From Desulfosporosinus sp. HMP52 (GTDB taxonomy: Bacteria > Bacillota > Desulfitobacteriia > Desulfitobacteriales > Desulfitobacteriaceae), in the NCBI RefSeq assembly GCF_000765145.1, contig NZ_JMGA01000039.1, positions 1 to 64,000 on the forward strand: a DNA stretch of 64,000 nucleotides. Reading direction: 5' to 3'. The position numbers and the translations under genes are program-made. The notes under the pieces were generated by a model. It ran no database searches, had not been told where the DNA came from, and worked only from the letters and a program-made list of their open reading frames with translations. Positions 27,830-37,257 of this stretch are shown in pieces. The number at the start of each line of letters is the position of its first letter. Position 1 is the first letter of the stretch.

Positions 27830-28522
27830 TCAGGCTTTAGCCAGCTTTTTCAATTTGGTATCCCAAAAGCGATTTGCTATAAGGCGAACACAAAAGGGAT
27901 GGTTACCCCAGGTGTTGAGGTTATCCAGTGAAAGCATAAGTGCATAAGCTTGACGACAGATAGATAGTATAGGGTAATTCTTAGCAATATGTGCTAAAAC
28001 AGAAAGGATAGCTTCACAGCGTTCAGAGTAAAACAGATTTTGTATGTAACGGCGGCTGTGAGGAGCAAGGCGAAAACGAGTTAAATCTGTGGAAAGAGGC
28101 TTAATTTCGCTTTCGGAAAACGATACCACATTAAATTCCGGTAGATCAGCTAGAATATCTGCTGATTTCAAGAATTGCCCAAGGTGTTCTTGGACTTCAA
28201 GAATTGGAAAAGAGATACAGCCCGGAGTAGTAGCTAAAATTCGGATGCGCAAAAGATTTGATTGAATCATTTTTTCGTTAGCAATGAGATTTTGATTTTT
28301 TTGGGTCATGTGCAGAATGAGGGCGGCAAGAACCTCATTCCCTTCGAAGGCTTGTTGTTCCCAAGCAGGTAAGAGACAGAGGATATCTTCCTTAAGAGGG
28401 GGGGTAATCTGATCAAAAAGTTCAGATTGAATAATTGTATTTAAAGATTCTTCAGTGGGGTTTGTGAGTAAAATTCGCCGAAATCCAGGGTGAACCAAGG
28501 TCTTATTATCTGAGTTATTCAT
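27830..28522 (-). CDS. Hypothetical protein
   Basis: A 230-residue soluble protein I do not recognise. No signal peptide, membrane span or cofactor motif. It is predicted mostly helical, with conserved-looking stretches LLPAWEQQAFEGNEV and a basic C-terminus (FWDTKLKKLAKA). GGAGGAGG precedes ATG 28522. It converges on the YhaM-like gene. Codon use does not stand out from its neighbours. Confidence 0.7.
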   Translation of the reverse strand: MNNSDNKTLVHPGFRRILLTNPTEESLNTIIQSELFDQITPPLKEDILCLLPAWEQQAFEGNEVLAALILHMTQKNQNLIANEKMIQSNLLRIRILATTPGCISFPILEVQEHLGQFLKSADILADLPEFNVVSFSESEIKPLSTDLTRFRLAPHSRRYIQNLFYSERCEAILSVLAHIAKNYPILSICRQAYALMLSLDNLNTWGNHPFCVRLIANRFWDTKLKKLAKA

Positions 28523-28767
28523 CGAAGGTGCCTCCTCCGTAGATTATTATCTAATTAGTTTTGTCTTTTAGTGTATGTTTTTTATAGGGTTCTATCCAAG
28601 GAATTTAACTTGTCCTAATTAGATGCGGAAGAGTCAGATAATAATGATGAAAGAATCCGAAATTTTGTTTTAGTTGGTGCTGTCTGGCTATGGGATTGTA
28701 GGATGGAAAGTTCCGCGCTGATCTTGCATAAGTATAATAATAAACATACTGTTGAAAAGGAGCAAAG

Positions 28768-29199
28768 ATGGGAACTCTTACCCCTAGCTTAGAAGACTAT
28801 CTTGAAGAAATTTATCGTTTCTCTCTTTCCACCGATACAGTTCGAGTAACTGATCTTAGTATCAAACTAGGGGTTTCTTTGCCGTCTGTAACCAAAGCTT
28901 TACGTAAATTAAAAAGCGGTCAGTATATTTACTATCAACGCTACGGAGAAATAAATCTATCCGAAAAAGGGAAAAAGCTCGGCGACTTTTTAGTTAAGCG
29001 TAACCAGTTATTACAGGAATTTCTGGTACTTATTAAGACCGATTGTGATATTGCTGCTGAGGCTGAGGCCATGGAACATTATCTCTCAGAAGCAACTATT
29101 CGGTCTATTCAATCTATTGTCACCTTTCTAAACGAAAATCCTAAATGGTATAAGGTTTTACTGGAACACATCACGTCTTCCAGTAAAACCAAGGAATAA
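28768..29199 (+). CDS. DtxR/MntR-family metalloregulator with altered metal site
   Basis: A 143-residue repressor made of a winged helix and dimerisation domain without an SH3-like third domain, the same size as B. subtilis MntR. Aligned to MntR, Asp10 and Glu13 match D8 and E11, and the E-x-x-E-H ligands are kept in EAEAMEH. The His77 position is Asn79 (KRNQLL against YRHELL). AAAAGGAG precedes ATG. It is convergent with the feo genes, so ferrous iron control is a reasonable guess. Confidence 0.87.
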   Translation: MGTLTPSLEDYLEEIYRFSLSTDTVRVTDLSIKLGVSLPSVTKALRKLKSGQYIYYQRYGEINLSEKGKKLGDFLVKRNQLLQEFLVLIKTDCDIAAEAEAMEHYLSEATIRSIQSIVTFLNENPKWYKVLLEHITSSSKTKE

Positions 29200-29210
29200 G
29201 TCATTATTTT

Positions 29211-30611
29211 TTAGGCTAAACCAAGCATACGAACCACTTGAGTCAGAATAAAACAAGCAGAAAATCCGATGAGTGTTGGAATTAGAAATGATAGAAAGGT
29301 CCATTTTTTACTGCCGGTTTCCTTGTAGGTTGTGAGGAGAGTAGTAGCACAAGGCCAATGCAATAGGGAAAACAACATGACGTTAACTGCTGTAAGCCAG
29401 GTCCAGCCGTTACTAACCAAAACGTTCCTAAGCTCCTCTAAGCTTGCAAAATCCTGTAAAGAGCCGGTGGAAAGATAGCTCATGATGAGAATCGGCATAA
29501 CAATCTCATTTGCAGGCAAGCCAAGGATAAAGGCCATTAGGATGAATCCATCTAAGCCAATAAGTTTTCCTAAGGGGTTTAGGGTATGAGCCACAGTAGA
29601 GAGGATACTCAGTTCTCCAATATATATATTTGCCAGAATCCAAATTACGGCGCCTGCGGGGGCTGCTATGATGATTGCACGTCTTAGGACAAATAATGTG
29701 CGGTCAATCACTGAGCGATAGATCACTGCTCCTATCTTAGGACGACGGTATGAGGGTAATTCCAAGACAAGAGAAGAAGGTTCACCTTTTAATATTGTTA
29801 TTGATAGTAACCATGAGACAGTTAATGTAACAGCTATACCCAGTAATATCATTCCCGAAATCACCAAGGCATTGATTATTCCTGAATAGGATGCAATTGC
29901 TCCACCTATAAAAATTGAAGTGATGGCAATCAATGTCGGAAATCTACCATTGCAGGGAACAAAATTATTGGTTAGAATTGCGATTAGCCGCTCACGAGGA
30001 GAGTCTATTATTCTGCATGAAGTGACTCCAGCCGCATTGCATCCGAATCCCATGCACATGGTCAGACTCTGTTTGCCACAGGCTTTAGCTTTTTTGAAAA
30101 TATGATCCAAGTTGAAAGCTATGCGCGGAAGATAACCGGAATCTTCTAATAAGGTAAATAACGGAAAGAAGATGGCCATAGGAGGCAGCATAACTGAAAC
30201 AACCCAGGCTAAAGTACGGTAAACTCCTAGAACAAGAACTCCATGAACCCAATCTGGGGCACCTAACCACTGAAACCCAAGAGTTAGTTGATCCTGAAAG
30301 GCAAAGAGCACGCTGGCAAGGAGCCCTGAGGGTATATTCGCACCTTCTATAGTTATCCAAAAGACACCTACCAATAGTAGGATCATGAGGGGATATCCGA
30401 ACCACTTGGAAGTAACCAGATTATCGATGATTTGATCGAAGCCAATTCGGTGGCGCCCTTTGCTTGAAAGAACATGCTTTGTAATTTGCTCTGCATTTCC
30501 ATAAATATCGGCCACAATCTGATCGCTAAAGGAATTTCGATAGGCTTTGCGAACATATTCAGCTTGACCATAAGCCTCACTAAGATTTCTAGAAGAACTC
30601 ATTGCGCACAT
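29211..30611 (-). CDS. feoB: Ferrous iron transporter FeoB, membrane permease part
   Basis: This 466-residue protein is the membrane half of FeoB: the Gate motifs PPMAIFFPLFTLLEDSGYLPR and CMGFGCNAAGV, with NNFVPCNGRFPTL, and about eight membrane spans. The GTPase half is a separate gene upstream in another frame. ATG 30611 follows GGGAGG by eight bases, so the split looks natural and not a frameshift. The two genes overlap by 13 bases. Confidence 0.88.
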   Translation of the reverse strand: MCAMSSSRNLSEAYGQAEYVRKAYRNSFSDQIVADIYGNAEQITKHVLSSKGRHRIGFDQIIDNLVTSKWFGYPLMILLLVGVFWITIEGANIPSGLLASVLFAFQDQLTLGFQWLGAPDWVHGVLVLGVYRTLAWVVSVMLPPMAIFFPLFTLLEDSGYLPRIAFNLDHIFKKAKACGKQSLTMCMGFGCNAAGVTSCRIIDSPRERLIAILTNNFVPCNGRFPTLIAITSIFIGGAIASYSGIINALVISGMILLGIAVTLTVSWLLSITILKGEPSSLVLELPSYRRPKIGAVIYRSVIDRTLFVLRRAIIIAAPAGAVIWILANIYIGELSILSTVAHTLNPLGKLIGLDGFILMAFILGLPANEIVMPILIMSYLSTGSLQDFASLEELRNVLVSNGWTWLTAVNVMLFSLLHWPCATTLLTTYKETGSKKWTFLSFLIPTLIGFSACFILTQVVRMLGLA

Positions 30612-31384
30612 TTGGATTCCTCCCAATCCTGGAATGAAACTTGATCAATATCCAGAAAATTACTTAAGCTTTCCAGGAAGCTCTGATCTCCGTCTAAAAG
30701 CCTTAAGGCAATCCAACGCGGTGACAAGCTATTATTTGTAATGTTTTCTACTAACGGCAGCAACTCTTTTAGAGCGCTTTCTACATCTGAGGAATATTTT
30801 ATCTGTCGAGGAGTCGGCTGTAGTAATCCGGTAGCAACTTGTAATATCTTCTCCCGGAGTTCTTCAAGTCCTTTTCCTTGCCGAGCAGCGGTTGCAACGA
30901 CAGGCACCCCCAATTCACGTTCTAACGAGGGAACATCAATGACTAAATTTTTCTTTTTAGCCTCATCCATTAGATTCAGACACACAATAACATTAGGTGT
31001 TATCTCAAAAACTTGAAGAGCCAAATTTAGATTTCTTTCTAGAGAAGTGGCATCCAAGACTACTACTGTAACATCAGGGTTGGCAAAGCATAGGAAATCT
31101 CGGGCAATCTGTTCCTCAACTGTATGAGCTAATAGAGAATAAGTACCAGGCAAGTCGACGATTAAAAAGGGTTTTTTTTGATATTGGTAACTACCATGAG
31201 CATTATTCACTGTTTTTCCTGGCCAATTACCGGTATGTTGGTGGAGCCCAGTTAAGGCGTTGAAAATTGTGCTTTTTCCTACGTTTGGGTTACCGGCTAG
31301 GGCAATGCTCAATTGATCGTTTCTAATTGTAACTCCAAAATAATTTTGCCATAATAGGCTCTTTTTTTCTGCAGACAGAATCAT
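30599..31384 (-). CDS. feoB: Ferrous iron transporter FeoB, GTPase part
   Basis: The G-protein half of FeoB, 261 residues: G1 GNPNVGKST, the G2 region GNWPGKTV, G3 DLPGTYSL and G4 NLMD, followed by the helical GDI-like region. It drives or gates iron uptake with the separate permease protein. ATG 31384 overlaps the feoA stop as ATGA; ATG 31390 is too close to GGAGAGG. It ends 13 bases inside the permease gene. Confidence 0.9.
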   Translation of the reverse strand: MILSAEKKSLLWQNYFGVTIRNDQLSIALAGNPNVGKSTIFNALTGLHQHTGNWPGKTVNNAHGSYQYQKKPFLIVDLPGTYSLLAHTVEEQIARDFLCFANPDVTVVVLDATSLERNLNLALQVFEITPNVIVCLNLMDEAKKKNLVIDVPSLERELGVPVVATAARQGKGLEELREKILQVATGLLQPTPRQIKYSSDVESALKELLPLVENITNNSLSPRWIALRLLDGDQSFLESLSNFLDIDQVSFQDWEESKCAQ

Positions 31385-31647
31385 ACACATTCCTCTCCGT
31401 TCGATAATTTTCTTACCAAAATTTGAGAAGCGTCTTCACTTCGCAGTGCAATAAGTGTCCCCCTTACCAGATAAGCTGTTGGATCTCCTGATGGCCCCCT
31501 GCGTATACTGCGGATCAAGGTTCCAGGGACAATTCCTAAATCAAGTATACGGCGTCGTAAAAGTCCGCTTAACTCTAAGGAAACTATTTGACAGGCCGAA
31601 CCTAGAGATAAATCTGATAATGAATTGATTCGTTCTGCATTTTTCAC
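31381..31647 (-). CDS. feoA: FeoA
   Basis: A 88-residue SH3-like protein with the FeoA tract LRRRILDLGIVPGTLIRSIRRGPSGDP split across its two conserved loops. It interacts with FeoB and modulates iron uptake. GTG 31647 lies behind AAGGGGG. First gene of feoA-feoB(G)-feoB(permease). Confidence 0.9.
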   Translation of the reverse strand: MKNAERINSLSDLSLGSACQIVSLELSGLLRRRILDLGIVPGTLIRSIRRGPSGDPTAYLVRGTLIALRSEDASQILVRKLSNGEECV

Positions 31648-31698
31648 ACCAATGTACCCCCTTTTTCTAATCTGGCTAATCTTCTTTCGCAGTTAGAG

Positions 31699-31714
31699 GT
31701 TAGCCGCGGCTAAC
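31699..31714. promoter_or_regulatory. Palindromic operator upstream of feoA
   Basis: GTTAGCCGCGGCTAAC is a perfect 16-bp palindrome 52 bp before feoA. Its GTTAG/CTAAC ends recall DtxR/IdeR boxes, and a DtxR-family gene lies on the far side of the operon. The DNA to 31979 otherwise holds a direct repeat and a hairpin (next entry). Confidence 0.6.
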
Positions 31715-31786
31715 TTTCAGTTAAAAGTTCATTTTGAATAGATTATGTTAAGAGGTCTCTTTTGTTCCCCCGAAAGCTTATACTAA

Positions 31787-31853
31787 TTTGATCAAGGAGT
31801 TTGATCAAGGAGCTATTGCACGTTTACAAACGTAAGGGCAATGGCTCCTTGAT
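31787..31853. terminator. Direct repeat and hairpin between feo and the ABC gene
   Basis: TTTGATCAAGGAG occurs twice in tandem (31787-31799 and 31800-31812). The second copy begins a hairpin with GGCAATGGCTCCTTGAT. It may be a duplicated terminator arm. Confidence 0.45.
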
Positions 31854-31979
31854 TTTAAGTCGTTGAGTTTAGAATTGAAGGATGTGGTATGTTTAGAGGC
31901 TGAGGTGCCTTTACAATGAGAAAACTATGCTATAATTATAGAATACTGTCGGTGGTCATTACTTAGGAGTTGTTGATAT

Positions 31980-33782
31980 ATGAGACAAGGAATCGGCAAA
32001 TTAAGATTTGCTGATGAAGAAGTACAGATGCCCAAAGTTACAAGGAAAATGCTGACCAGAATATTGAGTTACTTTTTGCCTTATTGGAAAAGCATGCTGC
32101 TTGTAATTAGTATAATCTTTACTAGTTCAATACTAGGTCTTGTGCCCCCAATGTTAATCAGAAATATTATTGACATTGCTTTGCCTCAGAAGGATCTGTT
32201 TCACTTAAGTTTGTTGATTCTGGTATCCGTTGGGGTTACTGTGATTTTAGGACTTTTACAAGTAGCTCAGTCATATCTCAGTATTTGGATTTCTAAACAT
32301 ATAATTTTAACTATGAAAAATCAAATGTATGGTCATTTGCAGAATATGTCTTTGAATTTCTACACTGCAGCAAGGCCCGGGGAAATTATCACCAGAATAA
32401 CTAGTGATATAGAGGGAATCCAGGATATTTTTAACTCAACCGTTATCAATGCTATAACCAGTATAGTTGTACTTATCTCGACTGCCGCCGCACTGATATT
32501 GATGAATTGGAAGCTGGCAATTGTCGGAATGATTATTCTGCCTACTTTTATTGTCCCAACCAGGAAAGTAGGCAAACTTCGCTGGAAGTTAGCTACTAAG
32601 AGCCAAGAAAAAATTAGCGATCTGAATCAGATTATTCAAGAGGCTTTTAGTATTAGTGGGGCACTACTTACAAAGCTTTTTACCAAGGAAAAGGATGAAT
32701 TAGAAAGATTTACAAAAATCAATAGTGAGGTAATTAGTTTACAAATCAAAGAGTCCGTTGTAGGACGCTGGTTTAGAATGACAATTACAACTTTTATTGC
32801 TGTCGGACCGATGCTGATTTATTTTTATGGCGGATACCTGTTTATTAAAGGTGAGATATCCATCGGAAGTATTATTGCTTTTGTCGCCTTGCTGGGGAGG
32901 CTTTACGCACCTGTTTCGCAACTATCCAATATACACATCGATATCACAAGATCTTTAGCCTTATTCCAGAGGATTTTTGAGTATTTAGATCTTGACCAAG
33001 AAATTAAAAATAAGCTCGGAGCCTATGAACTGAAGGTGATTAGCGGTAAAGTACAATTCAAGAATGTATATTTTTCCTATAACAGTAAGGTTAAGGTTCT
33101 CGAAGATATTAGTTTTTCTGTAAGACCAGGTACAATGGTAGCCTTGGTTGGTTCAAGTGGAGTTGGGAAAACCACCATTACAAATCTTATTCCAAGGTTG
33201 TACGATGTGAATAAAGGAAGTATAGAGATTGACGGACATGATATCAGAGATGTCACATTAGAGTCACTTAGGAAGCAGATTGGGATAGTGATCCAGGAAC
33301 CTTACTTATTCAATGATACTATCGAGGAAAATTTAAGGTATGGTAAGAAAGATGCCACCGAAGGAGAAATAGTCGAGGCTTGTAAAGCAGCCTATATTCA
33401 TGACTTCATTATGACCTTGCCTAATCGATATAAAACAATCGTCGGAAATAGAGGGGTTAAGTTATCCGGTGGAGAAAAGCAAAGGGTATCTATTGCAAGG
33501 GTTATATTAAGAGACCCGAGAATTATCATTCTTGATGAAGCTACATCCTCATTAGATTCAATATCGGAAATGTACATTAAAAAGGCTATGATTCCTTTGC
33601 TGAAAGATAGGACAAGCTTTGTGATTGCCCACAAATTATCAACTGTTTTAGCAGCGGATCAAATCTTTGTTATTGAAAATGGGGCTATTGCTGAAAGTGG
33701 GAACCATGAAGAATTGATTCGCAAAGAGGGTCTCTATCAAAAGATTTATAATACACAATTCAAAGGGGATAGTTATAACTAA
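31980..33782 (+). CDS. ABC transporter, fused permease and ATPase (half-exporter)
   Basis: A 600-residue half-transporter of the MsbA/LmrA type. Six membrane spans lie in residues 35-330; the ATPase has Walker A GSSGVGKTT, Q-loop VIQEPYLF, signature LSGGE, Walker B IIILDEATS and H-loop AHKLST. It should work as a homodimer because no partner gene is adjacent. TATAAT at 31931-31936 could serve as the -10 box, and AGGAG precedes ATG. Substrate unknown; lipid or drug export is usual. Confidence 0.9.
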   Translation: MRQGIGKLRFADEEVQMPKVTRKMLTRILSYFLPYWKSMLLVISIIFTSSILGLVPPMLIRNIIDIALPQKDLFHLSLLILVSVGVTVILGLLQVAQSYLSIWISKHIILTMKNQMYGHLQNMSLNFYTAARPGEIITRITSDIEGIQDIFNSTVINAITSIVVLISTAAALILMNWKLAIVGMIILPTFIVPTRKVGKLRWKLATKSQEKISDLNQIIQEAFSISGALLTKLFTKEKDELERFTKINSEVISLQIKESVVGRWFRMTITTFIAVGPMLIYFYGGYLFIKGEISIGSIIAFVALLGRLYAPVSQLSNIHIDITRSLALFQRIFEYLDLDQEIKNKLGAYELKVISGKVQFKNVYFSYNSKVKVLEDISFSVRPGTMVALVGSSGVGKTTITNLIPRLYDVNKGSIEIDGHDIRDVTLESLRKQIGIVIQEPYLFNDTIEENLRYGKKDATEGEIVEACKAAYIHDFIMTLPNRYKTIVGNRGVKLSGGEKQRVSIARVILRDPRIIILDEATSSLDSISEMYIKKAMIPLLKDRTSFVIAHKLSTVLAADQIFVIENGAIAESGNHEELIRKEGLYQKIYNTQFKGDSYN

Positions 33783-33842
33783 CTTCTGCCCAAGTTCGAC
33801 TCCTTTAGAAGTTAGAAAAGGCTAAACGAGGTGGGTAAAGAA

Positions 33843-34616
33843 ATGATAAATCAACGATTTAATATGGAATTTGAAGTTTATTATCATGAAGTAAATCCAA
33901 AGGAGCAGGCCACACCCTTAGCAATACTGCATTATTTAGAAGATGCTGCAATTTCCCATTCGGAATCAATTGGGCAGGGAATAAAACAGTTACAGGCTAA
34001 AAAGCAGGCCTGGATTTTAAATCAATGGATTCTTCAGATGAACCGTTATCCGGTTTTAGGTGAAAAGGTTATGATTGAAACATGGTCTTCAGGATTTGAA
34101 AGGTTTTATGCGAATAGGGATTTCTTAATAAAGGATAAAAATCAAGAAATAATTGGGAAGGCAACATCCTTGTGGATTTTCTATAATACTGAAAGTAAGC
34201 GTCCTTCCAGAATACCCCAAGGATTTCAAGAAGCCTATGGAGTCGATCCAATTCGAGTAATTGAAGACGCTACAAATCAGTTTCAGATTCATGAAGTAGG
34301 TGATCAAGCTCAAGCTGTAGATAATGAACAGATATTTACTGTCCGAAGGAGTGACATCGATACCAATGGTCATGTCAATAATGCAAATTATCTTCAGTGG
34401 ATGCTAGAGGTTATTCCAGAAGATGTTTATCAAAATGCATATCTTGCTGCTATGAAGATAACTTATCGGAAAGCAGCAACCTACGGTTCGAGTATTCGCT
34501 CCAAATGTCATGAAGCGGAATCAAAAGCAAATAAACCTATGTATCAGCATGTTATTCTAGAGAATGGTGACCTCCAAGAACTTGCTACAGCCCTAACAGT
34601 CTGGAAAAGTGTATAA
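33843..34616 (+). CDS. Acyl-ACP thioesterase
   Basis: A 257-residue double hot-dog protein of the FatA/bacterial acyl-ACP thioesterase family, with QRFNMEFEVYYHEVNP at the start and VRRSDIDTNGHVNNANYLQW in the second half holding the conserved Asp-Asn-His. It frees fatty acids from ACP. ATG 33843 follows GAGGTGG; GTG 33831 lies within that site. It follows the ABC gene by 60 bp and may be co-transcribed. Confidence 0.88.
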   Translation: MINQRFNMEFEVYYHEVNPKEQATPLAILHYLEDAAISHSESIGQGIKQLQAKKQAWILNQWILQMNRYPVLGEKVMIETWSSGFERFYANRDFLIKDKNQEIIGKATSLWIFYNTESKRPSRIPQGFQEAYGVDPIRVIEDATNQFQIHEVGDQAQAVDNEQIFTVRRSDIDTNGHVNNANYLQWMLEVIPEDVYQNAYLAAMKITYRKAATYGSSIRSKCHEAESKANKPMYQHVILENGDLQELATALTVWKSV

Positions 34617-34638
34617 CATTTGAAAAGAGGTAAAAGAA

Positions 34639-35097
34639 ATGCGGAGAAGTGATAAAGAAATAACTGATCAAAATTTGATGGACGAAATCATAAAGAAGGC
34701 ACAAGTTTGTAGATTAGCTATATCCTATAAGGACATGCCCTATATTATTCCGATGAACTTCGGTTATCACGACAAGGTATTGTATTTTCATTCTGCAAAA
34801 GATGGACTAAAGCTTTCAATTCTACGTGAAAATCCTCAGGCTTGTTTTGAAGTTGAGATTGACACCCAAATAGTTCCCAGTGAAATGGGGTGTGAATGGA
34901 CTATGCGATATCAAAGTGTCATTGGTTTCGGAGAGGTAGAGTTCATTGATGATATAACCAGTAAGCGAGAAAGTATGAAAATCATTATGGAACATTATGC
35001 AAATGATAAGTCCTTTCCCTCAGATACAATGTTGGAAGGAATCACTCTTTATAAATTAAAGGTAAATACTATGACGGGTAAACAATCAGGATATTAG
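34639..35097 (+). CDS. Pyridoxamine 5'-phosphate oxidase-fold (NimA-like) flavoprotein
   Basis: A 152-residue split-barrel protein. CRLAISYKDMPYIIPMNFGY and LYFHSAKDGLKL are typical of the small FMN-binding PPOX-like or NimA-type proteins, some of which reduce nitroimidazoles. GAGGTAAAAG precedes ATG. Located 22 bp after the thioesterase. The substrate is not known. Confidence 0.8.
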   Translation: MRRSDKEITDQNLMDEIIKKAQVCRLAISYKDMPYIIPMNFGYHDKVLYFHSAKDGLKLSILRENPQACFEVEIDTQIVPSEMGCEWTMRYQSVIGFGEVEFIDDITSKRESMKIIMEHYANDKSFPSDTMLEGITLYKLKVNTMTGKQSGY

Positions 35098-35163
35098 AAA
35101 TTAATTAGAACTTATCTTGAAAAATTGTTTAGAATATATTAAAAAGAAGGAAAATAGGGGATA

Positions 35164-35176
35164 TTTGTCGAACAAA
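35164..35176 (+). promoter_or_regulatory. Spo0A-box-like site
   Basis: TTTGTCGAACAAA contains the 0A-box core TTTGTCGAA, 82 bp upstream of a soluble histidine kinase gene. Suggests Spo0A control; not proven. Confidence 0.45.
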
Positions 35177-35257
35177 CACATAACTACGAGTGTGAATATG
35201 TTAAAACAGTTTCCATGGACTGACCATCAATCTAAATTTAGAAGAGTGGTATGAATA

Positions 35258-37177
35258 ATGTCAAATGACCAAATCATGGAATTGAAACAAAGAGTAGCCC
35301 TTTTGGAAGCGACTTTAGCGGATGTTCAACAGGAAAATGAGATATGGAATCGTCTTTTTCTAGAAGTTAATTGGGGAATAGTTGTTGTCGATGCCAAAAG
35401 TGGGAAGGCTCTGAAAGTAAATCAAAGTTATGCAGAAATGCATGGGTATAACCCTTTGGAGTTAATTGGCAAATCTGTGTATGGTTTGGTTTGTGCACCG
35501 GGGCATAAGAACGATCTCTTAGAAGTTGACGCCAAGATACATAATGATGATCGATACGACTACAATTCAGTGCATGTTAAAAAAGATGGAAGTCATTTTC
35601 CGGTACGAATTAATAATCACGAAGTAACAGTGAAATCTCGGCGTTTTCGGATTATCTCTACCTGGGATATTACAGATAGTGAGCTAAAACAAAGAGAATT
35701 GAGTCAGTATCGTGAAAGCTTAGAGGAATTAATTAAATTTCGTGCCGATGAATTGGAAAGGATCAATGAGCAACTTCGAAGCGAGATTAGACAGAAGGAA
35801 AATGCTGAAAACGAATTAGCCAGAGCAAATCAAGAAATGAATAATATTCTAGAGGGTATCGGTGATTGTTTTAAAGCAGTAAATCGTGATTGGGTTATAA
35901 CCTATGCTAATCAGGCTATGGTTAAAGCTCGGGAAGCCAATGGCTTTGATGGCAATCTTGTCGGTGCTGATTACTGGGAAGCTCATAAAGAATCCAATCG
36001 CAGAATTAACGAAGCGTGTTTAAAAGTTATGAATGATGGTGTTCCAACTAGGTTTGAGACCTATGCTTATACAATAGGAAAATGGACAGAAGTCAGTATT
36101 TATCCAACAGCAAGCGGAATCTCAATTTTTCTTCGAAATATTGAGGAAAGACGAAAGATGGAAAAGGCTATCGAGGATGAACATCGCCGACTTTATTCAC
36201 TATTTAACAGTTTTCCGGGGCTAATCTATCTTCAAGAAGAAAATCATAAAATACGCTATGCTAACCATAGCTTTCAAGCAAAGTTTGGTTCATGTATCGA
36301 CAAGCCTTGCTATGAAGTGATAGTAGGATTGCCGGGTCCCTGCCATGATTGCATGTCTGCGGTAATTTTAAAAAATCTTACCCCAATGTGGAGGGAAATG
36401 GTCTCTGATAGTCGTATATATGAGGTTTATTCTCAACCTTTTATTGATGCCGATGGATCGAGGTTAGTTTTTAAAGTGCTAATTGATGTTACAGACAGAA
36501 GGAATGCCGATCGAGAATTGGCGCGTTTGGAAAGGCTTAATATGGTCGGCGAAATGGCTGCCGGCATTGCTCATGAGGTTAGAAATCCTCTTACTACAGT
36601 GCGCGGGTTTTTACAGTTGCTCCAATCTAAAGAGGAAACCTCAGCTTATCACGATTACTTTCAGCTGATGACCGATGAACTAGATCGGGCGAATTTGATT
36701 CTAACTGATTTTTTGAGTTTGGCCAGAGATAAGTCGGTGGAATTCGAGCCTATTAATATATCAAATATCGTGAGAACCCTGGCTCCTCTTTTAAACTCAG
36801 ATGCATTTAATCAAGATAAAACAATAGTCCTTGAATTAGAAGAGGTTCCTGATCTTCTTGGAAATGGGAACGAACTGAGGCAGTTGATTTTGAACTTGGC
36901 CAGAAATGGATTGGAAGCTACTCCGGCAGGCACGACTCTGACTATCAGTTCGTCGATTCAAGAAAAGTGCATTGTGCTTAAAGTCAGGGATCAGGGTCGT
37001 GGAGTTGATCCGGAAATCCTTGATAGATTAGGCACTCCATTCTTAACTACTAAAGAAAGTGGCACTGGACTAGGTCTGGCAATATGCCAAAGCATAGCTG
37101 TTCGTCATAAAGCCTCTATTAATTTTGATTCCCAGGGTACTGGTACAACTGTTATTGTGAAATTTCCCATAAACTAA
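35258..37177 (+). CDS. PAS-domain sensor histidine kinase (orphan, soluble)
   Basis: A 639-residue kinase without membrane spans. Three PAS-type regions (about 28-140, 195-300, 310-415) are joined by a coiled coil (about 145-195). The phospho-acceptor is His439 in GIAHEVRNPLTT, and the ATPase has N, G1 (DQGRGVDP) and G2 (GTGLGLAIC) boxes. The third PAS has Cys346, Cys351, Cys362 and Cys365, a possible metal or Fe-S site. No response regulator is adjacent. The H-box is typical of sporulation kinases feeding Spo0F/Spo0A. Confidence 0.9.
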   Translation: MSNDQIMELKQRVALLEATLADVQQENEIWNRLFLEVNWGIVVVDAKSGKALKVNQSYAEMHGYNPLELIGKSVYGLVCAPGHKNDLLEVDAKIHNDDRYDYNSVHVKKDGSHFPVRINNHEVTVKSRRFRIISTWDITDSELKQRELSQYRESLEELIKFRADELERINEQLRSEIRQKENAENELARANQEMNNILEGIGDCFKAVNRDWVITYANQAMVKAREANGFDGNLVGADYWEAHKESNRRINEACLKVMNDGVPTRFETYAYTIGKWTEVSIYPTASGISIFLRNIEERRKMEKAIEDEHRRLYSLFNSFPGLIYLQEENHKIRYANHSFQAKFGSCIDKPCYEVIVGLPGPCHDCMSAVILKNLTPMWREMVSDSRIYEVYSQPFIDADGSRLVFKVLIDVTDRRNADRELARLERLNMVGEMAAGIAHEVRNPLTTVRGFLQLLQSKEETSAYHDYFQLMTDELDRANLILTDFLSLARDKSVEFEPINISNIVRTLAPLLNSDAFNQDKTIVLELEEVPDLLGNGNELRQLILNLARNGLEATPAGTTLTISSSIQEKCIVLKVRDQGRGVDPEILDRLGTPFLTTKESGTGLGLAICQSIAVRHKASINFDSQGTGTTVIVKFPIN

Positions 37178-37257
37178 GAAAAGCCACCCCAGACGGGGTG
37201 GCTTTCAATATAGTGCGACGGCGCTTGCATCTGTCCCTGCATAAACAGAGACAAATA

